Source of the DNA: Hyphococcus sp. | GTDB taxonomy: Bacteria; Pseudomonadota; Alphaproteobacteria; Caulobacterales; Parvularculaceae | Direction: 5' to 3' | DNA length: 61,938 nucleotides | Assembly: GCA_028285645.1 (NCBI GenBank) | Contig: JANQOV010000089.1 | Location: 1-61,938, forward strand | Shown: one piece after another, positions 54,079 to 61,938 of the stretch | Position numbering within the stretch: the stretch's first letter is position 1 | How the letters are laid out: every line of letters begins with the position of its first letter | The notes under the pieces: generated by a model | Told to the model about the DNA's origin: nothing | Database searches by the model: none | What the model saw: only the letters and a program-made list of their open reading frames with translations | Translations under genes and position numbers: made by a program

Positions 54079-55500
54079 TTATTGTGCGCGGGCGGCTTGG
54101 TCAGCGTCTGAAACCACAAAACAGGATAAGGACTTTTCCTTCAGAACTTCGCACGCAGCAGCCGCTTCGATTTCCGTAAGCTGGGTAAAGCGTGCGCGGT
54201 AAAGGGTGCGTCCATCAGCCATGGGGGTTGTCAACACTGAGCGCTTGCGGTCCATCATGCCGCCGGCGAAGGCTGCTTCTTCAAGTTCTTTTTGCGCCAG
54301 CGGTTTTGAGGAAAACGCGCCGATCTGGATGCTCCAGTCGGTGCGCGTTAAGGCCTCAAGGTCGCCTTGTCCGATGAAGCCTTCGTCGCTTGGCGACAGG
54401 GCGGCAATGCGGACGCGCTCAAACTCGTTGAGGTCATCTGGATCTGCAGACGCAATCAACGCGCCGATAGAATCATCCGAGGAGACGGTATTGTCTTCGG
54501 ATGATGCGATCAACGATGCGGCGGTGAGGATTTCGCGGCGCAACTCTTCGCTTTCACCGACTGTTGGGGCGACAGTTGGCGCGGGCACCGTTGGCTTTGG
54601 CGCACGCGCAGCAAGCTGAGCGACAAGAGTTGGTTTGAGGCGCGGTTCGGGTTTTTTCCGATGGAGCGCAGCGATCAACTTCGGATTCTTTTTCAGCTTA
54701 GCGAAGCCCTTATCGAGGATAAGACGCATATGTTTGTCACGGGTAGCGCCCGAGCGGCCGCCAAGAACAATTCCGATCAGTCGCTGACCATCGCGCGTTG
54801 CGGTGGTCGCCAGATTGAAGCCGGACCGTCGCGTGTATCCTGTCTTTAGGCCATCTGCGCCGGGATAGCTCTTCACCAGGGCGTTATGGGTTCGGTAGGT
54901 GCGTTTGTTCCAGGTAAAACTTTTGGTGCCGTAGTAATGAAAGTATTGCGGAAAATCCTGAGAGGCGCGTCTTGCGAGTATTGAAAGATCGCGTGCTGTC
55001 GTCACCTGCTTCGAATTCGGCAATCCGGATGCGTTGCGGAACGTCGTGCGACGCATGCCGAGCTTGCGCGCTTTGGTCGTCATCTTCTTTGCAAATCGCC
55101 ATTCAGAACCGGAAATATGTTCGGCGACAACGACAGCGACGTCATTAGCAGACTTGACCACCAGCGCCTCAATAGCGGTCTCGACGTCGATGGTGGAGCC
55201 GGCTTTGACGCCCAGTTTTGACGGTGGCTGACCAGCGGCGGTTTTGGAGACCTTGAGTTTCGATTCAAGCGCCAGATTACCCGCCTCCAGCTCTTCAAAG
55301 AGCAGGTAGAGGGTCATCATCTTGGTTAACGAAGCGGGATACCGGCGATGGTTTGAATAACGGTCAAACAACACATCGCCGCTATCGGCGTGGACGACAT
55401 AGGCAGCGTATTTGGAATTGGCTTGTGCAGGCGTGCTCGCAAATCCGATAAGGGCGAGGCCTAAGGTCAGTATCGAGACGCAACGTAATACCAAACGCAT
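54079..55500 (-). CDS. D-alanyl-D-alanine carboxypeptidase with SPOR domain
   Basis: A 473-residue low-molecular-weight penicillin-binding protein. A signal peptide ends near AQA. The catalytic triad of motifs is complete: S57-x-x-K60 (PASLTKM), S117-A-N119 and K219-T-G221. A Pro/Val/Thr-rich linker follows and a C-terminal SPOR domain (WSIQIGAFSSKPLAQKEL) would target it to septal denuded peptidoglycan. It trims the terminal D-Ala of pentapeptides in the periplasm. An upstream ATG at 55518 has the Shine-Dalgarno right against it; the chosen ATG has GAGGG 5-6 nt upstream. Confidence 0.94.
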   Translation of the reverse strand: MRLVLRCVSILTLGLALIGFASTPAQANSKYAAYVVHADSGDVLFDRYSNHRRYPASLTKMMTLYLLFEELEAGNLALESKLKVSKTAAGQPPSKLGVKAGSTIDVETAIEALVVKSANDVAVVVAEHISGSEWRFAKKMTTKARKLGMRRTTFRNASGLPNSKQVTTARDLSILARRASQDFPQYFHYYGTKSFTWNKRTYRTHNALVKSYPGADGLKTGYTRRSGFNLATTATRDGQRLIGIVLGGRSGATRDKHMRLILDKGFAKLKKNPKLIAALHRKKPEPRLKPTLVAQLAARAPKPTVPAPTVAPTVGESEELRREILTAASLIASSEDNTVSSDDSIGALIASADPDDLNEFERVRIAALSPSDEGFIGQGDLEALTRTDWSIQIGAFSSKPLAQKELEEAAFAGGMMDRKRSVLTTPMADGRTLYRARFTQLTEIEAAAACEVLKEKSLSCFVVSDADQAARAQ

Positions 55501-55729
55501 GAGAGAACCCTCGCTCATTCCTGACCAATTTTCAATGTCTCAAGAGGCGCCGCCCCACAAACGACGTTCACTTTCCTCCAGCCCCTTATCCAAAACGCCC
55601 AGATGCGTCTTGATTCCGGATGATCAGCAAACACCGTGCCGCTTTACAGATGCGACCGACAAAGGATGCCGGGCTTGAGTAAACGGTTCGTTAACAAAGG
55701 TTATAGGTTTGCTGGCAAGATGAATTTTG

Positions 55730-55785
55730 TGCAATGCAGCAAAATCTCTTGACGATACTCAACAATGTGCATATGTTGCGGCGCA
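55730..55785 (+). promoter_or_regulatory. Phasin promoter with two TGC-N3-GCA candidate PhaR sites
   Basis: TTGACG (55749-55754) and TATGTT (55772-55777) are separated by 17 bp, a good housekeeping promoter about 82 nt before the phasin ATG. TGC-AAT-GCA at 55730-55738 lies just upstream of the -35 and TGC-GGC-GCA at 55777-55785 overlaps the -10/start site. PhaR repressors of alphaproteobacterial phasin genes bind TGC/GCA-type dyads, so repression relieved by polyhydroxyalkanoate granules is inferred. The rest of the 358-bp gap holds nothing evident. Confidence 0.6.
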
Positions 55786-55858
55786 CAAAAGGCGTTTACT
55801 GCTGAAAATTAAAATTTTTCAACAGTTTAGCAAAAAATCGCGTTCATGGAGCCCCAAA

Positions 55859-56305
55859 ATGACAACAGAAAAGAAAACCGCTAAAGCGGCTGATCCGTTC
55901 GAATCAATGACCAACTTCAATCCCGAAAGCTTCAAGGAAGGCTATGAAAAACTAGCGGAAGGCGTTTCCGCCGCTGCTGATTTTCAAAAAGGGTCTTTCG
56001 ACGCCGTTGTCGCATCCGCTGGCGCTGTGGCCAAAGGCGTTGAAAAGCTGACCTCAGAGCAGGCCGCTTTTGTTAAAAGTTCCTTTGAAAACGGCGTTGA
56101 AACGGCCAAAGCCGCCGCCGCTTCGGGCAGCGTTCAGGAAGCGCTTGAAATCAACAGCGATTTCCTACGCTCCAGCTTCGAGAAAAACCTTAACCAATTC
56201 AACAAGGTCTCTGAACTATGGGTCGAGACCTCGAAAGAGGCTCTGGCGCCGCTTTCCGAACGTTACGGTGAATTGGTCGAGAAAATCCAAGCTTACCGCC
56301 CGTAA
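55859..56305 (+). CDS. Phasin family protein
   Basis: A 148-residue phasin, a small amphipathic helical protein coating polyhydroxyalkanoate granules or associated with membranes and stress. The phasin_2-type core runs from FNPESFKEGYEKLAEGVSAA through AFVKSSFENGVETAKAAAA to VSELWVETSKEALAPLSER. Translation could be extended upstream in frame, but GGAG at about 8 nt and the lysine-rich MTTEKKTAKA start favour this ATG. It has its own promoter and a perfect terminator, so is probably monocistronic. Confidence 0.92.
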   Translation: MTTEKKTAKAADPFESMTNFNPESFKEGYEKLAEGVSAAADFQKGSFDAVVASAGAVAKGVEKLTSEQAAFVKSSFENGVETAKAAAASGSVQEALEINSDFLRSSFEKNLNQFNKVSELWVETSKEALAPLSERYGELVEKIQAYRP

Positions 56306-56331
56306 CGGTACTTTCCTCCGAGTTGCGTAAG

Positions 56332-56361
56332 GGGCCTGGCGGTAACCGCCGGGCCCTTTTT
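56332..56361 (+). terminator. Rho-independent terminator after the phasin gene
   Basis: GGGCCTGGCGG (56332-56342) and CCGCCGGGCCC (56346-56356) form an 11-bp stem with one T-G pair and a TAA loop, followed by five T's (56357-56361). Confidence 0.88.
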
Positions 56362-56537
56362 GTATGCTGTTTCGCCAGTGAAATGGCGGGCAAAGGCCGT
56401 CTCAACGCTTTTTGAGGCCGGGAAGGCGATGAACAAGGCATTTCCGCCTTTTCAACCACGCGGTGTTACCTATTTAATAGGCCCAAGCACCCTAGGGTCG
56501 CGAATGGTTAATTGCAGCAAGGCGACAGTTCCCGGAA

Positions 56538-56894
56538 ATGCCCGACGAAAACGACAATAACAGGCCGCCTGATAACGACGATCCCGGCGTTGGGCCCGGC
56601 TCCGATGTTGGCGTCGTTACTAAAACCGCGCCGAAAACCAAACGGCCATCGCTCTATAAGGTCCTCTTATTGAACGATGATTACACGCCGCAGGAGTTTG
56701 TCGTATGGTTGTTGCAAGCAATCTTCAAAAAGGATCCTGAGGATGCGGTTCGGATCATGCTGCACGTGCACCAAAGTGGCGTCGGTGTTTGTGGTGTCTA
56801 CACCTATGAAATTGCCGAAACCAAAGTTGCACAAGTGATGGAGCTAGCGAGACGGAATCAGCATCCACTGCAGTGCACGATGGAACGAGAGTAA
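56538..56894 (+). CDS. clpS: ATP-dependent Clp protease adaptor ClpS
   Basis: A 118-residue N-recognin that delivers N-degron proteins to ClpAP. After a Pro/Asp/Asn-rich disordered N-terminal tail (about 35 residues) the folded domain starts [21 protein letters not shown]. The binding-pocket region and [20 protein letters not shown] follow. It lies 31 nt before clpA on the same strand, the usual operon. Confidence 0.96.
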   Translation: MPDENDNNRPPDNDDPGVGPGSDVGVVTKTAPKTKRPSLYKVLLLNDDYTPQEFVVWLLQAIFKKDPEDAVRIMLHVHQSGVGVCGVYTYEIAETKVAQVMELARRNQHPLQCTMERE

Positions 56895-56925
56895 GGATCG
56901 CGCGTAACGAATGGGAGTATAGTCG

Positions 56926-59256
56926 GTGGCGTCATTTTCGAGAAGTCTGGATGAAGCATTGCATCGTGCGATTGCGCTCGCCACGGAGCGCGAGCACGAA
57001 TTGGCGACGCTCGAACATTTGCTCCTGGCGTTGACTGATGATCAGGACGCAGCGGCGGTTATGCGCGCCTGCAATGTCGATATCGAATTGTTGCGTCGCA
57101 ATCTTTATGAATTCATCGAGAACGAACTTTCCAATCTCAAACTGGAAAACTCTGACCAGGCGAAACCGACAGCCAGTTTTCAGCGGGTGATTCAGCGCGC
57201 CGTTATTCATGTTCAATCGTCAGGGCGTGAAGAGGTTACGGGCGCCAATGTACTCGTTGCATTGTTTGCAGAACGGGAGTCCCATGCCGCACATTTCCTC
57301 CAGGCGCAGGACATGACCCGTTTTGATGCGGTCAACTATATCTCCCATGGACTGGCCAAACGCCCGGGAGATGCTGCGGCGCGACCCGTCCGCGGGGCTG
57401 GCGGTGAAGAAGGCGAGCCGGGCGGGGGCAAGCAGGAAGACGCCCTTAGCGCCTATTGCGTTGACCTCAATGCAAAAGCCCGCGCCGGCAAAATTGATCC
57501 GCTGATCGGCCGGGAACAGGAAGTTGAGCGGTCCATTCAGGTCCTGTGCCGCCGGCGTAAAAACAATCCGCTGTTGGTGGGCGACCCTGGTGTCGGCAAA
57601 ACCGCCATCGCAGAAGGGCTTGCCCGCAAGATTGTTGACGAAGAAGTGCCTGAAGTGCTTGAGGGCGCAACCATCTATGCGCTCGATATGGGTGCGCTGC
57701 TTGCCGGCACGCGTTATCGCGGCGATTTCGAGGAGCGCATCAAAGCGGTTCTCAAAGAGCTTGAAGATCACGAAGATGCAATTTTGTTCATCGACGAAAT
57801 TCATACTGTCATCGGCGCCGGCGCGACCTCCGGCGGCGCCATGGACGCGTCGAACCTTCTGAAACCCGCTTTGCAGTCGGGCGCCCTGCGGTGCATGGGC
57901 TCAACGACGTATAAGGAGTACCGCCAGCATTTTGAAAAAGACCGGGCCCTTGCGCGGCGCTTTCAGAAAATTGACGTTATCGAACCGTCAAAGGCGGACA
58001 CGGTCAAGATTCTTGACGGGCTCAAGCCCTATTTCGAAGAACATCACAAAGTTAAGTATACGGATGAAGCAATAGAATCCGCCGCGGAACTTTCGTCGAA
58101 ATACATGACCGACCGGAAATTGCCAGACAAGGCAATTGATGTGATTGATGAGGCGGGCGCCCGGCAGATGCTTTATCCCGAGGACGAGCGCAAGAAAACC
58201 ATCGATACGCCGGAGATCGAGGAAGTGGTCGCCAAGATGGCCCGCATACCGCCGAAATCCGTGTCGAAATCCGACACGGACCGGCTCAAGAAGCTTGGCG
58301 AAGACTTGCGCCGCGTTGTCTTTGGCCAGGATGAGGCGATCGATCAGCTGGCGGCGGCGATCAAGCTTTCCCGCGCCGGGCTTCGCGAACCGAACAAGCC
58401 AATCGGATCATATCTGTTTGCCGGGCCAACAGGCGTTGGCAAAACAGAAGTCGCCAAGCAGCTAGGCTTTGCGCTTGGCGTTGAACTGATCCGTTTCGAC
58501 ATGTCCGAATATATGGAGCGACACACCGTATCGCGCCTGATCGGCGCGCCCCCAGGTTATGTCGGATTTGATCAGGGCGGTTTGTTGACTGACGCCATCG
58601 ATCAGCATCCGCATTCGGTGCTGCTGCTCGATGAAATCGAAAAGGCGCATCCTGAGATCTTCAACATTCTGTTGCAGGTCATGGATAATGGCCAGCTCAC
58701 GGACACAAACGGCCGCAAAGTCGACTTCCGCAATGTCATCATCATCATGACCACCAATGCGGGCGCTGCGGACGCGGCGAAATTCGCGATTGGTTTTGCG
58801 GGCGGCAAGAAGACTGACGAAACAGAAGCGGCGATCAACCGGATGTTCTCGCCAGAGTTCCGGAACCGCCTTGATGCGACCATTCAGTTCGCAGGCCTGT
58901 CACCGGCGATCATCAATCGTATTGTCGAAAAGTTCGTGTTGCAATTGGAAGCGCAACTCGCGGATCGCGGGGTTACTTTCGAGCTGACGCAGGACGCGAC
59001 AAAGTGGCTGGCGGAAAAAGGTTTCGACGACGCCATGGGCGCGAGGCCTCTGGCGCGGGTCATTCAGGAATACATCAAGAAGCCAATTGCCGACGAAATC
59101 CTGTTTGGCAGGCTCAAGAATGGCGGCGTCGTGAAAGTGCTGACGAACGCCGATGACAAGGAAAAACTAGCCTTCGAATACATCCCTGATCCGGAAGGCC
59201 CGGCCAAACCGAAAGACAGCGGCGACGGAACAAACGTCCCAGCGCTGGTGGAATAG
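56926..59256 (+). CDS. clpA: ATP-dependent Clp protease ATP-binding subunit ClpA
   Basis: A 776-residue AAA+ unfoldase working with ClpP. The N-terminal Clp-N repeat domain binds ClpS, and a Gly/Glu-rich linker (residues about 155-175) follows. The first AAA+ module has Walker A GDPGVGKT and Walker [13 protein letters not shown]; the second has [13 protein letters not shown] and [13 protein letters not shown]. The ClpP-contact tripeptide IGF is in [13 protein letters not shown] start with GGGAG upstream. It ends with a short Pro/Lys/Asp-rich tail beyond the E. coli end. Confidence 0.97.
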   Translation: MASFSRSLDEALHRAIALATEREHELATLEHLLLALTDDQDAAAVMRACNVDIELLRRNLYEFIENELSNLKLENSDQAKPTASFQRVIQRAVIHVQSSGREEVTGANVLVALFAERESHAAHFLQAQDMTRFDAVNYISHGLAKRPGDAAARPVRGAGGEEGEPGGGKQEDALSAYCVDLNAKARAGKIDPLIGREQEVERSIQVLCRRRKNNPLLVGDPGVGKTAIAEGLARKIVDEEVPEVLEGATIYALDMGALLAGTRYRGDFEERIKAVLKELEDHEDAILFIDEIHTVIGAGATSGGAMDASNLLKPALQSGALRCMGSTTYKEYRQHFEKDRALARRFQKIDVIEPSKADTVKILDGLKPYFEEHHKVKYTDEAIESAAELSSKYMTDRKLPDKAIDVIDEAGARQMLYPEDERKKTIDTPEIEEVVAKMARIPPKSVSKSDTDRLKKLGEDLRRVVFGQDEAIDQLAAAIKLSRAGLREPNKPIGSYLFAGPTGVGKTEVAKQLGFALGVELIRFDMSEYMERHTVSRLIGAPPGYVGFDQGGLLTDAIDQHPHSVLLLDEIEKAHPEIFNILLQVMDNGQLTDTNGRKVDFRNVIIIMTTNAGAADAAKFAIGFAGGKKTDETEAAINRMFSPEFRNRLDATIQFAGLSPAIINRIVEKFVLQLEAQLADRGVTFELTQDATKWLAEKGFDDAMGARPLARVIQEYIKKPIADEILFGRLKNGGVVKVLTNADDKEKLAFEYIPDPEGPAKPKDSGDGTNVPALVE

Positions 59257-59344
59257 CTCGCAACAGCAGAATAGGCGCTCGGATTTGGGGGTCGCCATTA
59301 TGCCCTATTGACGCGTTTCCTGCGATGCGCGAACGTCCGCGGTC

Positions 59345-60025
59345 ATGGGTGCAAACACGCAAGAAATATATAATCGCCAAGGCTACATGTTGGTCAAAGG
59401 CGCAGCGCCAGCTGTGTTGGCGGAGAAACTGCTCAATGTCATTCAGCGCGATATGACGGTGAATCAGCAAACGCTGAAGCAGTTCTTGTCGACGCCGCGC
59501 ATCAACGCCAAACCCGCCTACGAATTTTACGGCTATCGCTATGCGCCGGTGATGGGTTTTCACTGGGGGCTTACTTCGCGAATGTGCGAATTGACCGGAA
59601 AAGACCTCATCCCCACTTACGCTTTCTTTCGGGTATATCAGAAGGGCGATATTTGTACGGTGCATTCCGATCGCCAATCCTGCGAGCATTCTTTCTCGAT
59701 GGCGCTGGGATATTCCGACGACATCATCTGGCCTTTCGAAATCGGTGAGACGCGCTACGAGTTTGATACGGCGTGTCAAATGAAGGCGGCGCAAGATTTC
59801 GAAGGCGCTGCGAACAAGCCGCTCGAACTGGAACCCGGAGATGCAGTTCTTTATCAAGGCTGCAATTATCGCCATGGCCGTACGACGCCGAACCCCAACC
59901 GTTGGTCGGCGCATATGTTTTTGCATTGGGTAGATGCTTACGGCCCGTTTAAAGAATTCGCCTTCGACGGCCAAAAACTGCCTCAGGGCGGTGATTTTCC
60001 CTTTCCTGAAACTGCTGCAAGCTGA
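59345..60025 (+). CDS. 2OG-Fe(II) oxygenase-like protein
   Basis: A 226-residue protein resembling double-stranded beta-helix dioxygenases. An H-x-D pair occurs in CTVHSDRQSCEHSF and a distal His plus Arg in YRHGRTTPNPNRW, fitting iron and 2-oxoglutarate ligands. The strand order (FFRVYQKGDICTVHSD, LEPGDAVLYQGCNYRHG, HMFLHWVDAYGPFKEF) is as expected. The target is unknown. It stands 88 bp after clpA and may be separately transcribed; it ends before a pair of hairpins. Confidence 0.8.
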   Translation: MGANTQEIYNRQGYMLVKGAAPAVLAEKLLNVIQRDMTVNQQTLKQFLSTPRINAKPAYEFYGYRYAPVMGFHWGLTSRMCELTGKDLIPTYAFFRVYQKGDICTVHSDRQSCEHSFSMALGYSDDIIWPFEIGETRYEFDTACQMKAAQDFEGAANKPLELEPGDAVLYQGCNYRHGRTTPNPNRWSAHMFLHWVDAYGPFKEFAFDGQKLPQGGDFPFPETAAS

Positions 60026-60055
60026 TTGGCGTTAAACGCTATTTAGCGGAAAGAA

Positions 60056-60090
60056 AAAGACCGCCGCGGGTTGGGCGCGCGGCGGTCTTT
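60056..60090. terminator. Bidirectional terminator between the oxygenase-like and DM13 genes
   Basis: AAAGACCGCCGCG (60056-60068) and CGCGGCGGTCTTT (60078-60090) are perfectly complementary 13-mers with a 9-nt loop, flanked by A-rich bases on the left and T's within the right arm, so it can stop transcription from both directions. Confidence 0.8.
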
Positions 60091-60093
60091 AAG

Positions 60094-60129
60094 GCGCGCT
60101 TTAAGGCTAATGGGGGAGATAAAGCGCGC
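60094..60129. repeat. Second hairpin next to the terminator
   Basis: GCGCGCTTTA (60094-60103) and TAAAGCGCGC (60120-60129) form a perfect 10-bp stem with a 16-nt loop, four bases after the terminator. It lies beyond the DM13 stop on the minus strand and may back up termination. Confidence 0.55.
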
Positions 60130-60166
60130 TTTGGGATATGGTCTTCGAAGAGACTAGTTTTTGGTG

Positions 60167-60610
60167 TTAAAGATCAGCGGCGCTCCAAAGTTTCGAAAAT
60201 TCTTGGCAGTGAATGAGCACTGATGCGAAATCGGCGAGATCAACATCCTCTGGAATTTCATAAACTTGCGCGCCCTTGTTGCTGCTCAGCGGCGCCACGA
60301 GCACCGAGCCGTCAGTCGCATTACGTCCGTTGGTTTCACTGGCGGCAAGCGGTGACAAAAAGATTTTAAGATCAGGCGCGCCTCGCGTGCGGAAATCTTC
60401 GTCAAGCTTGATAAAGGTCTTGTCGCCCTCGCGCACAATCGACCAACCACCCGCTGACCGGAAAGACTTTTTTGTCCAAACACCGGAGTGGAGAACCTCA
60501 GACTGAGCGGCGGCGGTTTCCGTCATTTCTGCGAAGGAGGGGGCTGCTACTGCGCTTATGGTTAACGCGGCGGCTGCTAAAGCGCTGAGGAAAACTGGTC
60601 GATTCTTCAT
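60167..60610 (-). CDS. DM13-domain secreted protein
   Basis: A 147-residue exported protein. A signal peptide is evident (MKNRPVFLSALAAAALTI, cleavage after SFA). The mature domain matches DM13: KKSFRSAGGWSIVREGD, then FIKLDEDFRTRGAPDLKIFL, ending in YEIPEDVDLADFASVLIHCQEFSKLW. The DM13 cysteine near the end (IHCQEF) is kept. DM13 domains are proposed to take part in redox reactions, but no activity is proven here. The chosen ATG has GGGAG 8 nt upstream; a longer in-frame start at 60703 would put extra residues before the signal peptide. Confidence 0.85.
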   Translation of the reverse strand: MKNRPVFLSALAAAALTISAVAAPSFAEMTETAAAQSEVLHSGVWTKKSFRSAGGWSIVREGDKTFIKLDEDFRTRGAPDLKIFLSPLAASETNGRNATDGSVLVAPLSSNKGAQVYEIPEDVDLADFASVLIHCQEFSKLWSAADL

Positions 60611-60867
60611 GGAGGAAACTCCCGGAACAATTTGATTTTGGTGTTGGGTTGGAAATAGGCGCGATGCGGCCTCGCACGCAAAACACAGAAGCGCGAGCCG
60701 CATAAACTCCTCGTGAGGGAGACTTTTAAGAAATCCGGGAGGTGGGAGGATTGTACACCTAAAAAAAATGTTGGGGATAGTTATCCCCCACCTTTTTTTA
60801 GGCTGTAAGATGCACGGCGATTGAAGAATTAAGGGGTTGCTGAAACAGCCCGCAAACGGAAAATGGA

Positions 60868-61617
60868 ATGATGAAACCCTTTCTCATCCTGCAGTTGCGT
60901 CCTGAAACTGAGGCCTCGGACAACGAGTTCGAGGCGTTCCTCGATAAGGGCGAGTTGCGCAAAAGCGATGTGAAGCGCGTGCGGCTGGATCAGGAGCAGC
61001 TTTCGGCAGGGCTTGCATTACAGGACTACTCAGGCGTGATTGTCGGCGGCGGTCCTGGCTGTGTGAGTGATGCGCCAGATGAAAAGTCGCCGCTCGATCA
61101 AAAGATGGAAATGGCGGTGAAGTCGCTCATGCCTGAGATTACGGACGCGGACTTTCCGTTTTTAGGCTGCTGTTACGGCATTGGTATTCTCGCCGATCAC
61201 CTGAACGCCAAGGTGAGCAAGGAGCAATATGGCGAGGAGGTGGGTCCGGTTGAATGCACTCTGGCGCCGGAAGGCCGCGATGACCCGCTGCTTGAGGGAT
61301 TTCCGGGGCGTCTTACGGTGTTTACGGGTCACAAAGAAGCGCTTCAGGAGCTACCCGACGGCTGCAGTCATCTGATGGCGTCGGAGCCGTGCCCGTTTCA
61401 GATGATCCGCTACAAGCGAAATGTTTACGCAACGCAGTTTCACCCCGAAGCGGACAGCGACGTGTTTGAAGTGCGCATCAGGGTATACCGAGACGCGGGG
61501 TATTTTGCGCCGGAAGACGCTGACCAGCTGGTCGCCGCCTGCCGCGCGGCGGAGGCAGGGGTTTCCGGGCGCATTCTCAAGAATTTTGTCGACGCCTATG
61601 GGCGGGAAGGGCGCTGA
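60868..61617 (+). CDS. Class I glutamine amidotransferase (GMP synthase-like domain)
   Basis: A 249-residue stand-alone class I glutamine amidotransferase. The nucleophilic Cys is in FLGCCYGIGILADHL and the His-Glu pair in ATQFHPEADSD. It resembles GuaA glutaminase domains but lacks a synthetase part, like proteins named GMP synthase-glutamine amidotransferase or gamma-glutamyl hydrolases. The partner or substrate is unknown. A second ATG directly follows the first; either may be used. Confidence 0.88.
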   Translation: MMKPFLILQLRPETEASDNEFEAFLDKGELRKSDVKRVRLDQEQLSAGLALQDYSGVIVGGGPGCVSDAPDEKSPLDQKMEMAVKSLMPEITDADFPFLGCCYGIGILADHLNAKVSKEQYGEEVGPVECTLAPEGRDDPLLEGFPGRLTVFTGHKEALQELPDGCSHLMASEPCPFQMIRYKRNVYATQFHPEADSDVFEVRIRVYRDAGYFAPEDADQLVAACRAAEAGVSGRILKNFVDAYGREGR

Positions 61618-61772
61618 CATGAAAGTTGTCTGCATGCGCCAGGACCATCGCAGGCAATTAGCAGATGATGGATGCCAACAAGAGGGCCGTTCCGCCAAAC
61701 GTATGAAAACAAAGGAGACCAGCCCCAAAAAGTCGGACCACATTCAAGGCGCAGGCGCAGGCAAGACAGAGG

Positions 61773-61938
61773 CTAAAGCGCCGCGCGGATTTTTTGGGCC
61801 GTCGCTTCAAGCACGTTTGCATCCGCCGGGCCGCCGCCGGCATGGGCGCCAAGGGAGCGGCCCTCATAGACCGGGATGACATGAAAATGCAGGTGAAAAA
61901 CTGTTTGCCCGGCTTCCGAACCATTGAACTGGGCGACG
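61773..61938 (-). CDS. HIT family protein, 3' part only
   Basis: The last 54 codons of a histidine-triad hydrolase run from the right edge of the window to TAG at 61773. The H-L-H-F-H motif (QTVFHLHFHVIPVYEGR) is the catalytic signature. HIT proteins hydrolyse nucleoside phosphoramidates or dinucleotides. The start lies beyond the window. It converges on the amidotransferase gene. Confidence 0.9.
   Translation of the reverse strand, partial: VAQFNGSEAGQTVFHLHFHVIPVYEGRSLGAHAGGGPADANVLEATAQKIRAAL

Noticed and set aside
59114-59974. 286-codon open frame on the minus strand across the clpA end and the oxygenase-like gene
   Set aside because: It is antisense to two well-supported genes, lacks a ribosome binding site and has no recognisable domain; an open antisense frame is common in GC-rich coding DNA.
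61421-61879. 152-codon plus-strand frame after the amidotransferase
   Set aside because: It begins inside the amidotransferase gene and runs antisense to the HIT gene, whose catalytic motif is clear.

Overview
This window comes from an alphaproteobacterial chromosome. The main evidence is the uninterrupted order dnaE-rpsB-tsf-pyrH-frr-uppS-cdsA-dxr-rseP-bamA-ompH-lpxD-fabZ-lpxA-lpxI-lpxB. LpxI in place of LpxH, a dac/phasin/clpS/clpA block, an initiator tRNA of alphaproteobacterial type and a squalene-hopene cyclase agree with this. The lineage looks marine or Caulobacterales/Parvularculales-like, but that part is an impression and was not tested.

Region 1 (1-7.25 kb) is mixed housekeeping and accessory: a 5'-truncated DUF885 peptidase-like gene, a GNAT acetyltransferase, squalene-hopene cyclase, a secreted unknown, a 400-nt GC-rich block with no convincing gene, a soluble GGDEF protein, a YbjN-like secreted protein and a very small membrane protein. 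Region 2 (7.29-26.4 kb) is the conserved core: replicative polymerase, translation factors, undecaprenyl and phospholipid precursor synthesis, the MEP pathway, the outer-membrane assembly machine and nearly all of the early lipid A pathway.

Region 3 (26.5-51.8 kb) is an accessory catabolic island. It lies between two tRNA genes whose 3' ends point inward (tRNA-Trp on +, initiator tRNA-Met on -). A C-terminal fragment of an S46 peptidase abuts the CCA end of tRNA-Trp. The island holds: a five-gene minus-strand operon (IlvD-type dehydratase, SDR, DUF3604, parvulin-like PPIase, crotonase-fold protein); a TonB-dependent receptor; three different enolase-superfamily (mandelate racemase group) enzymes; a PQQ alcohol dehydrogenase with fused cytochrome c; an AraC-type regulator; a Zn alcohol dehydrogenase, ACS-type MFS transporter and MBL hydrolase operon; and a fused indolepyruvate ferredoxin oxidoreductase. 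The gene content suggests outer-membrane uptake, periplasmic and cytoplasmic alcohol oxidation, and dehydration of sugar acids or related hydroxy acids. The substrate cannot be read from sequence.

The most interesting signal is a direct-repeat operator, TGRCGYC-N14-TGRCGYC with exactly 21 bp between half-sites. It occurs in four separate intergenic regions of the island: upstream of the TonB receptor, between the first racemase-like gene and the PQQ dehydrogenase, between araC-like and Zn-ADH, and upstream of the indolepyruvate oxidoreductase. This geometry suits an AraC-family protein and would tie dispersed transcription units into one regulon, probably under the regulator at 41.5-42.5 kb.

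Region 4 (51.8-61.9 kb) returns to typical chromosomal genes: a YbdK-type ligase, N-formylglutamate amidohydrolase and D-Ala-D-Ala carboxypeptidase operon; a phasin with candidate PhaR sites; clpS-clpA; a 2OG-Fe(II) oxygenase-like protein; a DM13 protein; a class I glutamine amidotransferase; and the 3' part of a HIT-family gene running off the right edge. No CRISPR array, integrase, transposase or rRNA was seen.
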